The position numbers and the translations under genes were made by a program. This document shows positions 28,915-40,151 of a DNA stretch of 64,000 bases, one piece after another. The stretch lies in the NCBI GenBank assembly GCA_000469685.2, contig LS997565.1:41379166-41443165 (forward strand), read 5' to 3'. The notes beneath the pieces are model-generated. The model had not been told where the DNA came from, ran no database searches, and saw nothing but the letters and a program-made list of their open reading frames with translations. Numbering within the stretch: the stretch's first letter is position 1; each line of letters opens with the position of its first letter. This DNA is from Haemonchus contortus (lineage: Eukaryota; Nematoda; Chromadorea; Rhabditida; Trichostrongylidae).

Positions 28915-29480
28915 ATCGTACGGAGTTTATGCGGAGTCTGGTGACAGGAGATGAGAGGTAAATCCTATACGATAACAACAAGAGAGTCTCTTTTTGACTT
29001 CTGTAAGTAGGTGGTATGTCTGCAACCGAAGCCAGAGCAGCATCTGTGAAAGGTTTTCCTGTATTTCTGTCTTGGCTCTAAGAGCCAAACAATCACGATT
29101 ACCGTATACGTCAACTTTACGAACCCACTCTTATATCAAATTGAAGCGACCTAGAATTGCCTCTGTTCATCTTCTAGATGATGACTCTTGGCGCAGTCCA
29201 GGTTACAGGAACATGGGTCAGATACCATTCCGATCATTCACCATTTCCCTGACCTCGCACCTTCTGACCATCAACTATTTAGATACCTCGAGCAGATTCT
29301 GGCCAGGATTAAGTTAGCCATTTCTAGTAACTTCAAAAATGCTGTGCCTAACTTCTTTGACTCACACTGCTCCTCTTTCTGGGCGGACATAATATCCGAC
29401 ATCCCCTTGTTGAAAATATGTCTGTATAATAATGGTGATTATACAGTTCGATGAATGTGCGGGTCTAGATAGAATTGTGA
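28915..29480 (+). pseudogene. Decayed mariner transposase fragment
   Basis: Plus-strand pieces keep VTGDER near 28940-28965 (first catalytic Asp region) followed by ILYDNNKR, and later DLAPSDHQLFRYLE near 29250-29295 (third catalytic Asp region). Frames are broken several times and terminal repeats were not found. It is a dead copy, diverged from the other mariners in the window. Confidence 0.65.
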
Positions 29481-29749
29481 AAGAATTCGAAACGTACAAC
29501 AAATTTTACGACCGATTTCTATAAGCTAGTTAGTGAACGTAAGGGTGGGTGGTTCATTGTGAACTGCCCCCTATCGTGCCGCTGGTTGCTATTCGGACGA
29601 GGTATCAGTATGGCACATTGTGGCGTAAACAATTTGATACGTGCCCCTATTTAAGCCTTCCCCCAAGGGTAGGGTTCACTCCATTACTCGGTCGTCCAGC
29701 TTCCATCTTGAAAGTTTGGAGCAATCTCGCCTACTCGCATACTCACTGC

Positions 29750-30155
29750 GGTGAAAATGAGTCAGGGGAGGGGGACACCCATCCGAAGGTCAGTATATCA
29801 AGAAATGAACTTAGTCTAACGTGTTGGTCCTTGTTATATTAGCACTGTATCGGATGCGTAGAGGATGATGGGAACCGATCAGCTTAGCACTTTTATGCGG
29901 TTTCAGCTGAGGAAATTCAGTTTCCCAAATAAGCCTAGGCATGGAAGGAGCACCTGGGTGGCTGGGATGATTACCTTCTGCAAAAAAAAAGAAAAAAAAT
30001 AAAGAAAACTCATTCACCACGGTACTCCTTCCTTACGGAAGCCCTCATTTAAAACTGGCATGTCCGTGATATAACACGACATACGTGTTTCATTGACGTC
30101 ATTTCTTGATACTGACCTGGGCGCCCCCCCCCCCCTCCCCCAACTCATTTTCACC
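29750..30155. mobile_element. MITE family 1, copy B (inverted relative to the other two)
   Basis: 406 bp with ends GGTGAAAATGAGTC and the reverse-complement counterpart, long C and G runs, and flanks CTCACTGC and CTCATTCC (8-bp duplication, two mismatches). The internal sequence is the reverse complement of copies A and C. It ends about 110 bp before the start codon at 30266 and so may supply upstream sequence to that gene. Confidence 0.83.
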
Positions 30156-30265
30156 CTCATTCCTAACAGCTTTTCCATGCGGAACAGTGCAACTTCAACG
30201 TTGGTTTTCATGGCTACATACTTTTGAATTCTGTTTCAGCTCAAACGATTTTTCAGAGGCACGAG

Positions 30266-31316
30266 ATGAACTTCTTCTCGACATTTCTGTCGCTAGTGAC
30301 TCTGATGATATCAGTGGAGAATGTGAAAATCAGGGTCAGAAAATTCTTTTATTCCGAAAACAGTTATGTCTAGACATTGATCGTTGGGGAAGGGAAGATA
30401 TTCTCATTTGTTCACTTCCTTCTTCATACGTGTTCATGTTTCTCTTGCATAGTAACGTCTATTGGTAATTGCCCGCTCCCTGATCAGGACATGAATGCAA
30501 GGAAGTTTTAAAGGTGTAGCCGGAACTGCTAGAGTGTAGCGAGCATTGAGGGTAGCGTTTGTGATCAAGTCTTGGGATGCGTTTGAGCTTTTGATGAAGA
30601 TGATTGAAAAGATGGACTGCTGTGCACTTTGAAAACCACGAAAGGTTTATAAACATTGAGGAAGTTATGTATGCCACTGTTAACTTTGGAATGTTTCAGA
30701 TTTCTATCACAAGAGCCGAAGAGAATTGCGCTGCTGCTGATTCAGCAAAATTATCTTCACTCCGACTTCGTAGAATAAGGCCAGCGTTTTTCAACAAGAA
30801 AACCAGACAGATCTTGAAAATGTCGAGATGGCAAATGCATCGTGCCAATGCCATATACGGGTACTTAACTGAAAACTGGGAAGGAGACATGACAAACATT
30901 ACCATTGGAGTCTATCTCTCCTTTGTACGCGCTTCGAATCTTCGCAGTAATGAAAGCCCTTTCACCAATCACAAATTGGAAAGCGAAACTTTGCATGATG
31001 AAAAAGAAGTTGTACCGGCCGGTACTGGCACTGATTTCTCCGTAATGTACGACGATGCTCCAATCATGATGAAAATTCATATCTTCTACTTGAAATCAGA
31101 TGGAAGTCAAGGAGAAACTCATTCGTAAGAACTTATTCCCTATGGGATTTATTTTGGATCAAAAAAGGTTGTTAGTTTTGCAGGTTGTACCTTCCCAACA
31201 ACTGTACTGAAAGTGGAAAATGGATTGCCAACGAAGGGTATTTCCGGCTTGACGTCACCACCGGAAACCTCGTTCCTATTTATTACGATCCTGTTGAATC
31301 GGACTTTTACTACTGA
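30266..31316 (+). CDS. Unrecognised secreted protein, three exons (first one tentative)
   Basis: Exons 30700-31124 and 31184-31316 are clear (acceptor TTTCAG, donor GTAAGA, acceptor TTTGCAG, in frame). The proposed first exon, 30266-30334, encodes a signal peptide (MNFFSTFLSLVTLMISVENV) but needs a weak donor, GTCAGA. A TTTTTCAG lies 9 bp before the ATG and could be a spliced-leader acceptor. The mature part of about 190 residues has an early Cys, a basic stretch (LRLRRIRPAFF), KMSRWQMHRANAIYGYLTEN, a beta-like segment NITIGVYLSFV and a C-terminal YLPNNCTESGKW. There are potential N-glycosylation sites (NIT, NES, NCT). AATAAA begins at the last base of the stop codon. I do not recognise the family. 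Confidence 0.6.
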
Positions 31317-31890
31317 ATAAAAGTGCTGACTCAAAAGAACTAAATTGTAAAAGATGTCTATGGATCATTGGAAATCTGGGACACCTTACCGTTTTTCTTC
31401 AATTGAACGACAGCCATGGATATCTGTCACGGGACTATATTGGGCAGTCTCAGTGGTGACAGTCCTCATAACCTGTTGGTTCAAGATCCGATATCAGCTC
31501 TGGCATTATGCCAAGAGACAAGTGGACCCATTTCAAGAACGTCTTCCACATCATGTATGTTCACAAAGTAGGGCTGTTCTTAACTTTGCCTGCTCCTAGA
31601 TACTGACCATGGAGAGAGGATTTTAAAAATCTCAATAGCACGCTGTGAAGAAGTCGATTGGCTGATGCCCTGATTGCATATTCGCTGACAAAACACTAGA
31701 ATTTGTAGCAAGGGTCACGAGTCGAGAAGCAAGTCTAAATTCTGTTTGTACGGTTCCCCTCTGTCCTTTGAACTACATTCTACAACTATTTCCGTGATTG
31801 TGCCCATGTTTTTGCGCCCAATTCGGGAGAATCAGTCAAAAGCCTCACCATAAAGTATCCGCCATTAGCCTCCCACACTACACTTATTTT

Positions 31891-32298
31891 GGTGAAAATG
31901 TAGTTGGGGGGGGCCACCTATCACAATGTCGGTATATCAAGAAATGAACTCAGTGAAACGCGTTATGCCGTGTTATATCACGGACAAGCCGTGTTATATC
32001 AAGGGCTTTCGTAGGGAAGGAGCACCGCGGTGGGCAAGTTTTCTTTCTTTTTTTTTGTTTTTTTTTTTGCAGGAGCTAATCATCCCAGCCACCCAGGTGC
32101 TCCTACCCTACCTAGGCTTATTTAGTAAACTAAACTTCCTTAGCGGAAACCGCATTAAAGAGCTAAGGTGGTCGATTCCCATCATCTTCTACGCATCCGA
32201 TACAGAGCTGATATAACAAGGGCTAACACGTTCGACTGAGTTCATTTCTTGATATGCTGACCTTCGGATGGGTGGCCCCCCCCAACTACATTTTCACC
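31891..32298. mobile_element. MITE family 1, copy C (perfect 8-bp duplication)
   Basis: 408 bp with ends GGTGAAAATGTAGTTGGG and its inverse. The flanks are identical (CTTATTTT at 31883-31890 and 32299-32306), a perfect 8-bp target duplication that fixes the element ends. Interior nearly identical in order to copy A. Confidence 0.88.
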
Positions 32299-32306
32299 CT
32301 TATTTT

Positions 32307-32846
32307 TATTGAAAGAAGTTTCAAATGAATTGCTTTACTGATCCGCCATCGATAGATGACTGTGCCATCATACAGAAGGTCCTTCGATGTATTGTTTGCT
32401 CACTGTGATCCACTTTTTGTAAAAAGATCAGCTGCCCCTACTATTGGTTTTGAGCCATGAGACATTCTCTCTCACTGTGTAAGAAAGCTGTGTACGGACC
32501 ATCTGACTTGCAGTCCCGCTTTATAGATTCTTCCGTTGGAGCTGTTGTCTTCCATGGTTATTAGTCGGTTTATTAGTGTCAGGCTAGTCCGAGAGGATAA
32601 AAGCACTGAATTGTGCATCGGCTAGCCACGGCAAGTCTTCGTATGAGTTATACAGCATTCAATATGTCACTACGCTTTTGACTTGAAGCCGAATATGAGG
32701 AACATCTCGAAAACGGGTTTGTCCAAAGCTAAAGACCATGAGATTTCAGACTCCAGCACACTCGGCCGTACAAGCTGATCTGCTACTGTAAAAGTGGCTT
32801 CTGTTGGAAAAGCCCTGGACAAGAAAGCTCACAGTTAAGGGATAAA
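32307..32846. other. Intergenic, no gene seen
   Basis: No coding or repeat signal recognised. Confidence 0.45.
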
Positions 32847-33134
32847 GATAAAGTCTTGGAGGGTTCATCAATCCCGTCTGAGGAATGCGCCCCGCATTCC
32901 ACTCCCTTTCAGAATCGTCGTGGCGTATTGAAAATGTGTATGGCTTTTACGATGACTTGCGGTAGCCAGGCGATGTACAAGTCAGTGTTTTTGTTGTCCC
33001 AGACGAGTCTGGTACCAATTAACCGACCACGGAGGCATGGAAGGCTTGATTGGCGTAGGCAGATATCATTCCGTTATTTGAACCCCTGACTGCGTGTGTG
33101 AAGTGCGCCTCTTGCCACTACACCACCTCTGCCC
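32847..33134 (-). mobile_element. tRNA-derived SINE, copy 2
   Basis: About 288 bp on the minus strand with the same body as the copies at 17750 and 46724 (CCCGTCTGAGGAATGCGC on the plus strand, GACGAGTCTGGTACCAATT). The tRNA-like head at 33080-33134 is more diverged. Confidence 0.75.
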
Positions 33135-33633
33135 ACTCAGATAGTGTAGAAAAACATGTTGAACTCTGATGGGCTTATGATGACAGTTGACCGTGGGCAC
33201 TATTTATAGCATATGACCTTGAACTGAGAACAATGCCATTGTCATCCACTTTGCAGGTGTTTTCATAAGTAAATCCGTGGATGACGTTTCTCGAATGGCT
33301 GCAAATCAGGATTTTTTCAGCTTTTGTTCAAGAGATGAGTGGAAAGCCATTCAATGCTACCCAGCTGAAAAAAAGATGCTTTAGAAATTTTCATGCAGAT
33401 TCTGATCCAAGTCGAAGAACTTCTGCACACTGGCGTGAAATCTGGTTGAGAGACATAATAAGCCTGCAATTAGTCGAAAGGCCCATTTTCCAGCGCTGAA
33501 CCAGGCTCTCCAATGTCTGTGGGCCCATCTCCACAGTAACTGTGAGGCTAGCCTCCATTCAGTGACTGTCCTCTATGCTGATTGGTAGTATAGAAAAAAC
33601 TTCGGACTTGCTAGTGTGCCTGACTTATTGACG
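33135..33633. other. Intergenic, no gene seen
   Basis: A 72-codon frame at 33281-33499 has no recognisable domain and no splice partners. Confidence 0.4.
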
Positions 33634-33889
33634 GGTGTGGTGCGTTAGGAACGAAATGGTCGCGTCGCGGTGAGAGTAGCGTCGCGCGCGAAGGAATATA
33701 GCAGGATGCAGCAGTAGGTAAGGAATGTAAGAACAAAAGTACTAATAGTAAAATTATGCATAAAGTAATGATCGCATATCGATTGAGCTGTATGAAGAAC
33801 GCTAGGGCTGTAATAACGGCGAACGGGTGGTCCGCGACAGCCGCGTGCGGCAAATCGATTATCCAAAATCGTTCCTAACGCCCGTTTCC
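33634..33889. mobile_element. GC-rich Mutator-like MITE with 9-11-bp target duplication
   Basis: 256 bp flanked by identical ACTTATTGACG copies (33623-33633 and 33890-33900). The ends are inverted: the inner 13 bp GCGTTAGGAACGA is perfect and the outer 9 bp are diverged. GC-rich sequence lies just inside both ends. No coding capacity. The long duplication points to the Mutator superfamily. Confidence 0.7.
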
Positions 33890-34075
33890 ACTTATTGACG
33901 ACTGTTAGTGTGACTTGTTAGTGTATTTCACATCCAAGACGAGGTACAGTTCAGATGGGATGATGAGATGTGTGAGACATTAAGTCAACACTCGATCCTC
34001 TTCACAAACATTGCGAAATTAACACCCATTGCCCACCATTACAATGGTATTGTTCTCAACTCACTGTTGAAGTAG

Positions 34076-34083
34076 TATAAATA
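34076..34083 (+). promoter_or_regulatory. TATA box of the ShKT peptide gene
   Basis: TATAAATA, 43 bp before the start codon. The paralogue at 56 kb has the same octamer at almost the same distance. Confidence 0.7.
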
Positions 34084-34125
34084 GAGAGTCCACCAATTGT
34101 CGTCATCAATTCATCGGGATTGAAT

Positions 34126-34627
34126 ATGTTTTTCTACATTGTCTGTGCACTTTTCCTGCTCAGTGCCTTCTCAACTGAATCAACAGCTACCGTGGTAAGT
34201 CACAATGTACGGCCTGGACTAACTTTTAAGACATCGAAATTTCGACTACTAACATTTGAATTTAGCTAAAGCAAGGTGAGAAAGGTAGGCGGTACCGTTA
34301 TCGTAGCTTTGACCGAGAACCTATCTCATAGATGAATCTCACTTAAGTTAAAATAAGCTCTCACATTCCAACGGAAAAGGTTGGCTTGAGAACGAGATTC
34401 ACGCTGTACAATAATTCATTTTTTTTACACATTGTATGGCCGTTGCTGGGCTTTTCCATTGGCTGTTACTTGCTTTACTTTTATTTCTACACTTTTTTCA
34501 GCCATGCATGGACCTAGGAGACGAGGCGTTCTGTGTCGGTCGTTATAATGAAGGCCTCTGCAAAGAGAAAGACTTCCAAGCCATTGCGAAGAATTACTGT
34601 GCCAAAACTTGTGGTATTTGTCATTGA
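34126..34627 (+). CDS. Small secreted single-ShKT-domain peptide, two exons
   Basis: Exon 1 is 34126-34194 (23 codons, a signal peptide) and exon 2 is 34502-34627. The intron runs GTAAGT to TTTTTTCAG in phase 0, giving 64 residues. Exon 2 is almost entirely one ShKT (SXC) domain: six cysteines in the usual spacing, starting PCMD and ending in a TCGIC segment followed by one residue. Nematode ShKT peptides are secreted. The fold is named after a sea-anemone channel-blocking peptide, and hookworm families are expanded. Whether this one blocks channels is not shown by the sequence. Two related loci are at 45999-46634 (broken) and 55467-56031. AATAAA near 34657. Confidence 0.88.
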
Positions 34628-35095
34628 TACTTCGTTAGAATGAAGTACCATGATCAAAAAATAAACAAATAAGAATATTTATGTTGTTTGACATCGTGTA
34701 TGCTTTGTGGATGCCTTGGATGTCGACGTCACTTATTCGCATGCTCAATGCGTTCGATTCGTAGTCAGGCTTGTGAAGCCACTAGCCACTTGTTAGTTTC
34801 AACAAATAGGGCCACCAGCCAAAGTATCGTGGGCAACTATTGGACCGGAAGTCGTGATCGGAATGGCCCTACTGGAGCGTGGAGCACGACTATTTCATTT
34901 CTGTTCCCCTGTTCTCGTCTGAAAAAATTGGAGGAGCATACGAAACAAACGACAGGGTGAAAAAAAGAGTTGGGTGGGGAAGGGGAGTGTACTGATTGAC
35001 AAGCCCTCTTGATTCCGTGCATGATCTGTTCGTCGTGGTGCCAATACCTGGTACTCAGTATAAATACTCAGAGTTGTAGAGCCATCAAAGGAGTC
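34628..35095. other. Intergenic, no gene seen
   Basis: Contains the ShKT 3' UTR signal at its start; nothing else recognised. Confidence 0.45.
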
Positions 35096-35602
35096 TTAAA
35101 GGCATTGTTCACGAAAAATGGTTCCGGAGATTTGCACATGGTTTGAATTCGACGCCCCCTCTGATACCCCTTGTGCAGGAATGAGGTTGGAAAACGGTTG
35201 GATAGGGCACAATAAGGGGCCGGAGAGTTATCCACGGTCGCCCTCCGCCCCTCGCTAGGCTGACTACGGAATCTAATTGCCGTTCACCACCTTCGCATTG
35301 GAGCGAAGTTGGTGAAAAGTCGATAAGCTGGTTGGCAAATTGCCAGAGACGCAATGTGTTGTCTGCTATTGCAGACAACACATTGCGTCGCCTTCGTGAC
35401 TCGCCCGAACACTCCCTAACCCCCGTTATTTCAATGTAAAACTCGTCCGACCCCCCTTTCCAGCTCTTTTTTTGACCCTTTGTGATTCCTTTTGTTCATC
35501 GTTTTTTGCGCTTTTTTCGTTGTTATCGCTTTACTCTAGAGTAGTTCTATCAATTCCCGTCAAAAAAGGTCACCCTAAATTTATTGCTAACGGTGCCTTT
35601 AA
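35096..35602. mobile_element. MITE family 2, copy B
   Basis: 507 bp with TTAAAGGCA and TGCCTTTAA ends, matching the copy at 11368-12080 on both flanks but lacking its central 200 bp. At the place where the central part is missing it carries a long perfect hairpin (35348-35389). Confidence 0.8.
35348..35389. repeat. Perfect 19-bp hairpin inside MITE family 2 copy B
   Basis: Arms GACGCAATGTGTTGTCTGC and its exact reverse complement are separated by TATT. The other copy has only the inner GTCTGC/GCAGAC part. Confidence 0.9.
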
Positions 35603-36541
35603 TCCAAGAATGCCCTGAAGGCGAGTTTCTGGTGTGGTTTTCTATATAATAAGGAGTTTAGACACACTTCTACGCTATGTTTTTACTTACATCCATAACG
35701 AACTCTTGGGTTAACACTTTTCTCAAATAGGCAGTCATGACGTTGGCCCCTCCAGGTGTTCATTTAGTGGAATCTAGACGGTAACTTTCGTTGTTCAACA
35801 GTCATCACGAGGCGGCAGACTTCACGCGTTTTGGTTATTCAGCTTGAACGACGGCACGGACGGCATGCTCTTCACTCTTTTTTCATAAATAAGAAAGCTA
35901 GAGTAAGCCCACTTTGATTCAATCCTCTTTTCCTGCGAGTGAGATCAAGTGTTGATAGAAATGTATGTAGATTTGGGCTGTCGGTTCCCTAGTATCATTT
36001 CGTTCTTTTATTCGCAAAGATCCTCCTTGATTTCTCAGGCAGAACTGCTTTGAAGTGATGTTCTTGACAATACTGCCTTTCTGAGAAATTTCGAGTACGG
36101 TAAGTAACCGGCATTGCCTCCTAGCTCACAATCAGTAATACCCCAAAACCACCCTCCTACTTGCAATAAGAGGACGTCATGACAACCTTCATGACTTCCC
36201 CTACACTTCATCCCTTCTGTTCTTTCTCTTTCTTCTTTCCCTATAAATTGTTATCAATTCATCATTAGCGGTCCCATCCTGCCACATTTATCCCTTCAAA
36301 ATCTGATTAAGGTAATATGAACTCCCGGTCAAACACACACCACCACGTACACAGAGACACAATCACGGTGTCGAACCAAAAGACACACATAGCAATTTAT
36401 ATATTGTAGGATTATTAGTACAGTCCCTGCGATTACAAAAACAGAACTCTCTAGAAAGATAGCGTTTTAAACGCCATCCTCAGGAGAAAACTTATAGCAA
36501 GCTTCACCAGGAAAACATTACAATCAAATACACAACGTTCA
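35603..36541. other. Intergenic, no gene seen
   Basis: No recognisable coding region or repeat. Confidence 0.4.
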
Positions 36542-37293
36542 CTAAAATCTCTTCCTACCACGTCGATCACGATCCGAGGGTTCATCGTCTTCACCCGGGA
36601 GACGTAGTCTTCGAAAATCTGCAAAGCGATGAAGTCATTGGATTTCTCAGGTCACAGACTTAGTAAAGGAGAAAGTGGGGCGATAATTGGTCATTTCAAC
36701 AGCTGTCGCATCTTCTTATGATTGTAATAAGAGTACAGAATACTTCTAAAATTACCGTACCACCGCAGTACTAGAATACATATTACAGTTCCCGGGCCCA
36801 GATGGTGTATTGGGTAGTAGCGCACTATCATACACGCGAGCTACACGGATCAAACCATGTATCGATATACAACTAGGTTAACCTAGCCTTTCATTTGTCC
36901 ATTGATTGGTTTATCTGGAAGGGCAAAAGCACTGATTTGTACATCGGCTGGCCACCACATTTCATGTATTGGCCACTTACGCTTTCGAAAGTGCCACTGC
37001 GTTTCTGATGAGCTGTTGCACACTCACCTGGTGGGCTAGGGTCGATTCGTGAGTCTTTTGAAGCTGTTGGTCTCATCTTCACAGGCTGAAATTTTCTCAT
37101 GAAACTTGTAGGATAGCAACAAGTGTTCGTCACTCAAAGTTATATATTCGACTGCATTCATTTCAATGAGCTCCCACCTGTCGAGCTAATTGAGCGTTCT
37201 TTCCTTGAACATCGTCGATGGTACCTCGAGCAGCCACTGATTGTGAAGATATCGAGCCAGCATTCATTGGCGTAGGTGGAGGTGCAGGTATGC
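36542..37293 (-). CDS. Two candidate exons of an unassigned minus-strand gene
   Basis: A 116-bp block (37178-37293) is bounded by an AACAG acceptor and a GTGGGAG donor. A second block starts at 36618 after TTTGCAG and can end at TAG 36542-36544. Read in one phase the first gives a proline-rich segment (IPAPPPTPMNAGS). In another phase the pair gives a basic, charged C-terminus (FRRLRLPGEDDEPSDRDRR). Only one reading can be right and no upstream exon was tied to them. They lie downstream of the 37.6-38.4 kb gene on the same strand and could be alternative 3' exons of it. Low confidence. Confidence 0.25.
36794..37018 (+). mobile_element. tRNA-derived SINE, copy 3 (truncated, diverged)
   Basis: Plus-strand copy with a recognisable head (GATGGTGTATTGGGTAGTAG, GCGCACTATCATACACG) and body (TTGTACATCGGCTGGCCACC). 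The 3' tail is missing. Confidence 0.7.
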
Positions 37294-37636
37294 CTGTTCC
37301 TTCTGAAGATAGTCAACTCTATTCCATTTCACAGAATCAGCTGAAACCTCTGCCTGACTGAACTTCTGAATCTTATTTCTGTCAAAACCATTCAATTGGT
37401 TGCTTCTTTACAGTTTTAACAGCTTTCTTTCTGAAGTGAGACAATGGAATCATCCAATATTGCCCCATATCAAGTGCTCGGGAGGCTGAAGACACCTTGA
37501 CTTCAATGATTGTTGATCTTGAATGGACTTAAGTGGATGCCATGGTGTTGAATTGATTTATTACAAAGTTTAGCACACGTTTCGCCTACTTTATCCAACA
37601 ACGCCTACTGGCGGAGTTATTAGTGACAAGTAACCA

Positions 37637-38360
37637 TCATGATGCCACTCTTCCGATGTAGCGGAAGAAATGCTGATCATGATGTGGGCTTCCCAATACC
37701 AGAGGTGGAGGCGGCATAGGAATGAGAGGGATGGGTGGCCCTTTTGCATTGAACAGTTGAACAAACATGAGAGGTCTCGAGCTGCCGATTTAGGGCTCAG
37801 AATGTTGGTAGAGCTGTCCGTCACAGACACCGGTAGGTGTAGGTAGCTGTTTCGGTATCATGCTGATATAAATCTTACTCACGGACATTTCCAGTGCTAG
37901 ATCGCTGTCTTCGACTAGATCGCTGTCTTCGCCTGGATAATCTGACAAAAAGATGATTTCGCTGAGGAGAATTGCTAACTTGACCTCTACCATCTTGTCC
38001 AAAATTATATTGGCGCCACCTTCGATTCACATATTGTAGAGCTTCTGGATACCATATAGTTGTGATTGCTGGTGAGGAAGAGAAGACAATTGTGTTGGAT
38101 GACGAGGGCGGATCGGATGGCCGATTAGGTGAATATACGGTGATTGTCGGTGAGGAAGAGATGACAATTGAGTTGGACGACGAGGACAGATTGGATGATA
38201 GATTAGGTGAATATACGGAGTAGATAGGCGTATAGTACAGAGCCGATGGCGATTCATATGATCCCAAATAGCCATAAGTTGGACTTGAAGAACAACAGCT
38301 GTTCCAGAACGATGCGGTTACTGATGTTACGAACCACGCGAACACCGTCAGCAGTTCCAT
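37637..38360 (-). CDS. Tyr/Ser-rich secreted protein with IWYPxALxYVNRRWR motif, gene 1
   Basis: Exon 1 is 37883-38360 and ends at a GTGAGT donor in phase 1. Exon 2 is best placed at 37637-37740 (acceptor CAAAAG, proline-rich PPIPLIPMPPPP), giving about 193 residues. The signal peptide (MELLTVFAWFVTSVTAS) is followed by FWNSCC, then Tyr/Ser-rich sequence with a duplicated unit of about 27 residues (SPN...SSSNS/T IVxSSSPxIT), visible in DNA as two tandem copies of roughly 75 bp near 38065-38218. Then come IWYPEALQYVNRRWRQY, PQRNHLFVRL and an Arg-rich stretch. The paralogue at 40.1-41.0 kb shares the order of blocks. I do not recognise the family; secretion and a structural or surface role are inferred. 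Confidence 0.6.
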
Positions 38361-39610
38361 TCTGAACGATCTTTCCGGTCGAGCGCAATTCGACGATGAT
38401 TTTATATCAAATCATCGGTTAAAGAACAAGTTTTCGAGTTGTTAAGCCTAGACAACACCTCATTTCTTTCTTTCTTCGTAAGCATTCAAATGATCAGCAT
38501 TGACTAACTGCATCTTCCTTTTTCTCATTCTACTCCAGGTAATCTCAAACAGGGTACTTTTTTTTGGCGCAGAGGAAGTACCCATGCAGTGCAGATGCCA
38601 TCAGCCACTGAGAAGATTGTATTACTATCCTACCAGACAAGTATACAACCAATTATTGGGCACAGGAGCTTGATCGGCTTGGGTGACTGTCAGCCTGTTT
38701 ATCTCCGATCAGTGCCACCCCTTATTATCATTTCTTATCAACGATTTTTATTCGATTGAGGTTAAATATATTTAATTTACAACATCATCGGATCAAGCTT
38801 GAAAAAAAAAGAACTGCAAGACTTGATCAAGCAGAGTTCAACTGAATGCAATGATAAACTTTCGTTTACCGTTCCAGAAGGTGATAGTCGATGCTAAGAT
38901 TATTTAGTTTGCGCCGTGCTTCCAAATTCCAGGCACTTTGTGTAGTCTAATAAAGGAAAGCTGAGCTAGCTAGCTTGCACGTGTGAGCGCTTATAAGATA
39001 TAGCTGAGAAAATTAGGGAGGTGGAGTGGAGGTGTGTGAGATGAAGAGCACTATGCCAGGGAAGCCCGACATCGGGTTCGAGACCCGTAAAAGGCCGAGG
39101 TTTAGCCCATAACTCACCTAACTTGTAAGACTCCCACTTGAGCTTGTATGTTATCGATTCTTGGCTATCAGAAGCACTTATTGACTCTCGCTTTCTGCGC
39201 GACGTTTTAATCTTTGAGAAAGCAGTTTTACGATTAAGCTCATTATCACTTCTCTTTACTGTTTTGTTCTGATATGGGACAACTCCAAATTTGGCCACTG
39301 TGGTCCTGTTCTGAGAAATTCCTTAGAATTTCATCATGGTTCTGAATTTCAATGAAATGTTCTACAATTTGAATCTGTCCATCGCAAAACCTTTGCAGAA
39401 AAAAGGAATGATGCAAGGATAAAGTAGAAGACTCACTTCTCGACCTTTCTGTAGCTGATGCTCTATTTAAGGGTATAGGTTTTGGTCCTTCTACCTAAAA
39501 ATGATCTTAAAAACTTTTCAAAGCCGAGAGAGCAGGAACAAAGTAGTTTTTGTTATGAATGACAGAAAAAAACTATTCTCTACTGGTTATCATAGAGGAT
39601 AAAGGGTGTA
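38361..39610. other. Intergenic; one tRNA-like B box
   Basis: The upstream region of gene 1 carries TGATATAAA at 38401-38409 (minus strand), a TATA-like motif shared with gene 2. Near 39017-39100 a GGGTTCGAGACCC B box with weak head sequence suggests an eroded tRNA-derived repeat, not a functional tRNA. Confidence 0.35.
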
Positions 39611-40151
39611 CAGGGTGACCCACATGAAGTGTGACGCAGAAAAATATCATCAAAATTATACAGATCAAACCAAATGGGAAACTATTACGCCTACACAATC
39701 ATCACAAAATTGCGAACAACATATCACATCTCGCATGCAGAATAACCATCTTTCACTTTAATGCAAGCATCCAACCTCTTTCGGAAGTTTTCAAGAATAC
39801 GCGCAATCACTTTCATCCCACGCTTCTACAAGAGCACTTTCTTTCAGAAGCTCTTAAGACCTGTTTTTGAAAGCGCAGATTTTTTGCTCCAGAATCGACC
39901 ATACACCAAAATCCAAAGGATTGAGATCGGCGAATTTGAAGGTCAAAACTGCTTCGCCCCAAAAACCCGGAAGCGTGGTTTCACAACATTGCAGCATCTT
40001 CTTTGTGCTGTGGGCTGGTGCCCAATCCTGTGAAAGGTTCAGCTGACGTTCATCACGTTCCTTTCCACCCAAGCGATCACTGCTTCCTCTAGCCCAGAAG
40101 CCCATAAGTTGATTTTTTTATTGCCCGTCACACTTCATGTGGGTCACCCTA
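39611..40151 (-). mobile_element. Internally deleted mariner, TIR (C/T)AGGGTGACCCACATGAAG
   Basis: Inverted ends AGGGTGACCCACATGAAGTG match perfectly at both sides after one mismatched terminal base, with flanking TA. The minus strand encodes the C-terminal part of a mariner-family transposase: QDWAPAHSTKKM (second Asp region) and FADLNPLDFGVWSILE (third catalytic region). The 5' half is deleted and the element is 541 bp. The right inverted repeat overlaps the predicted last exon of the adjacent Tyr-rich gene. Confidence 0.85.

Noticed and set aside
35109..35381. Similar minus-strand frames at 11325-11648 and 35109-35381 that looked like paralogous genes
   Set aside because: The similarity is fully explained by both lying inside copies of MITE family 2.
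39017..39100. tRNA gene at the GGGTTCGAGACCC B box
   Set aside because: No convincing acceptor or D stem; more likely an eroded tRNA-derived repeat.
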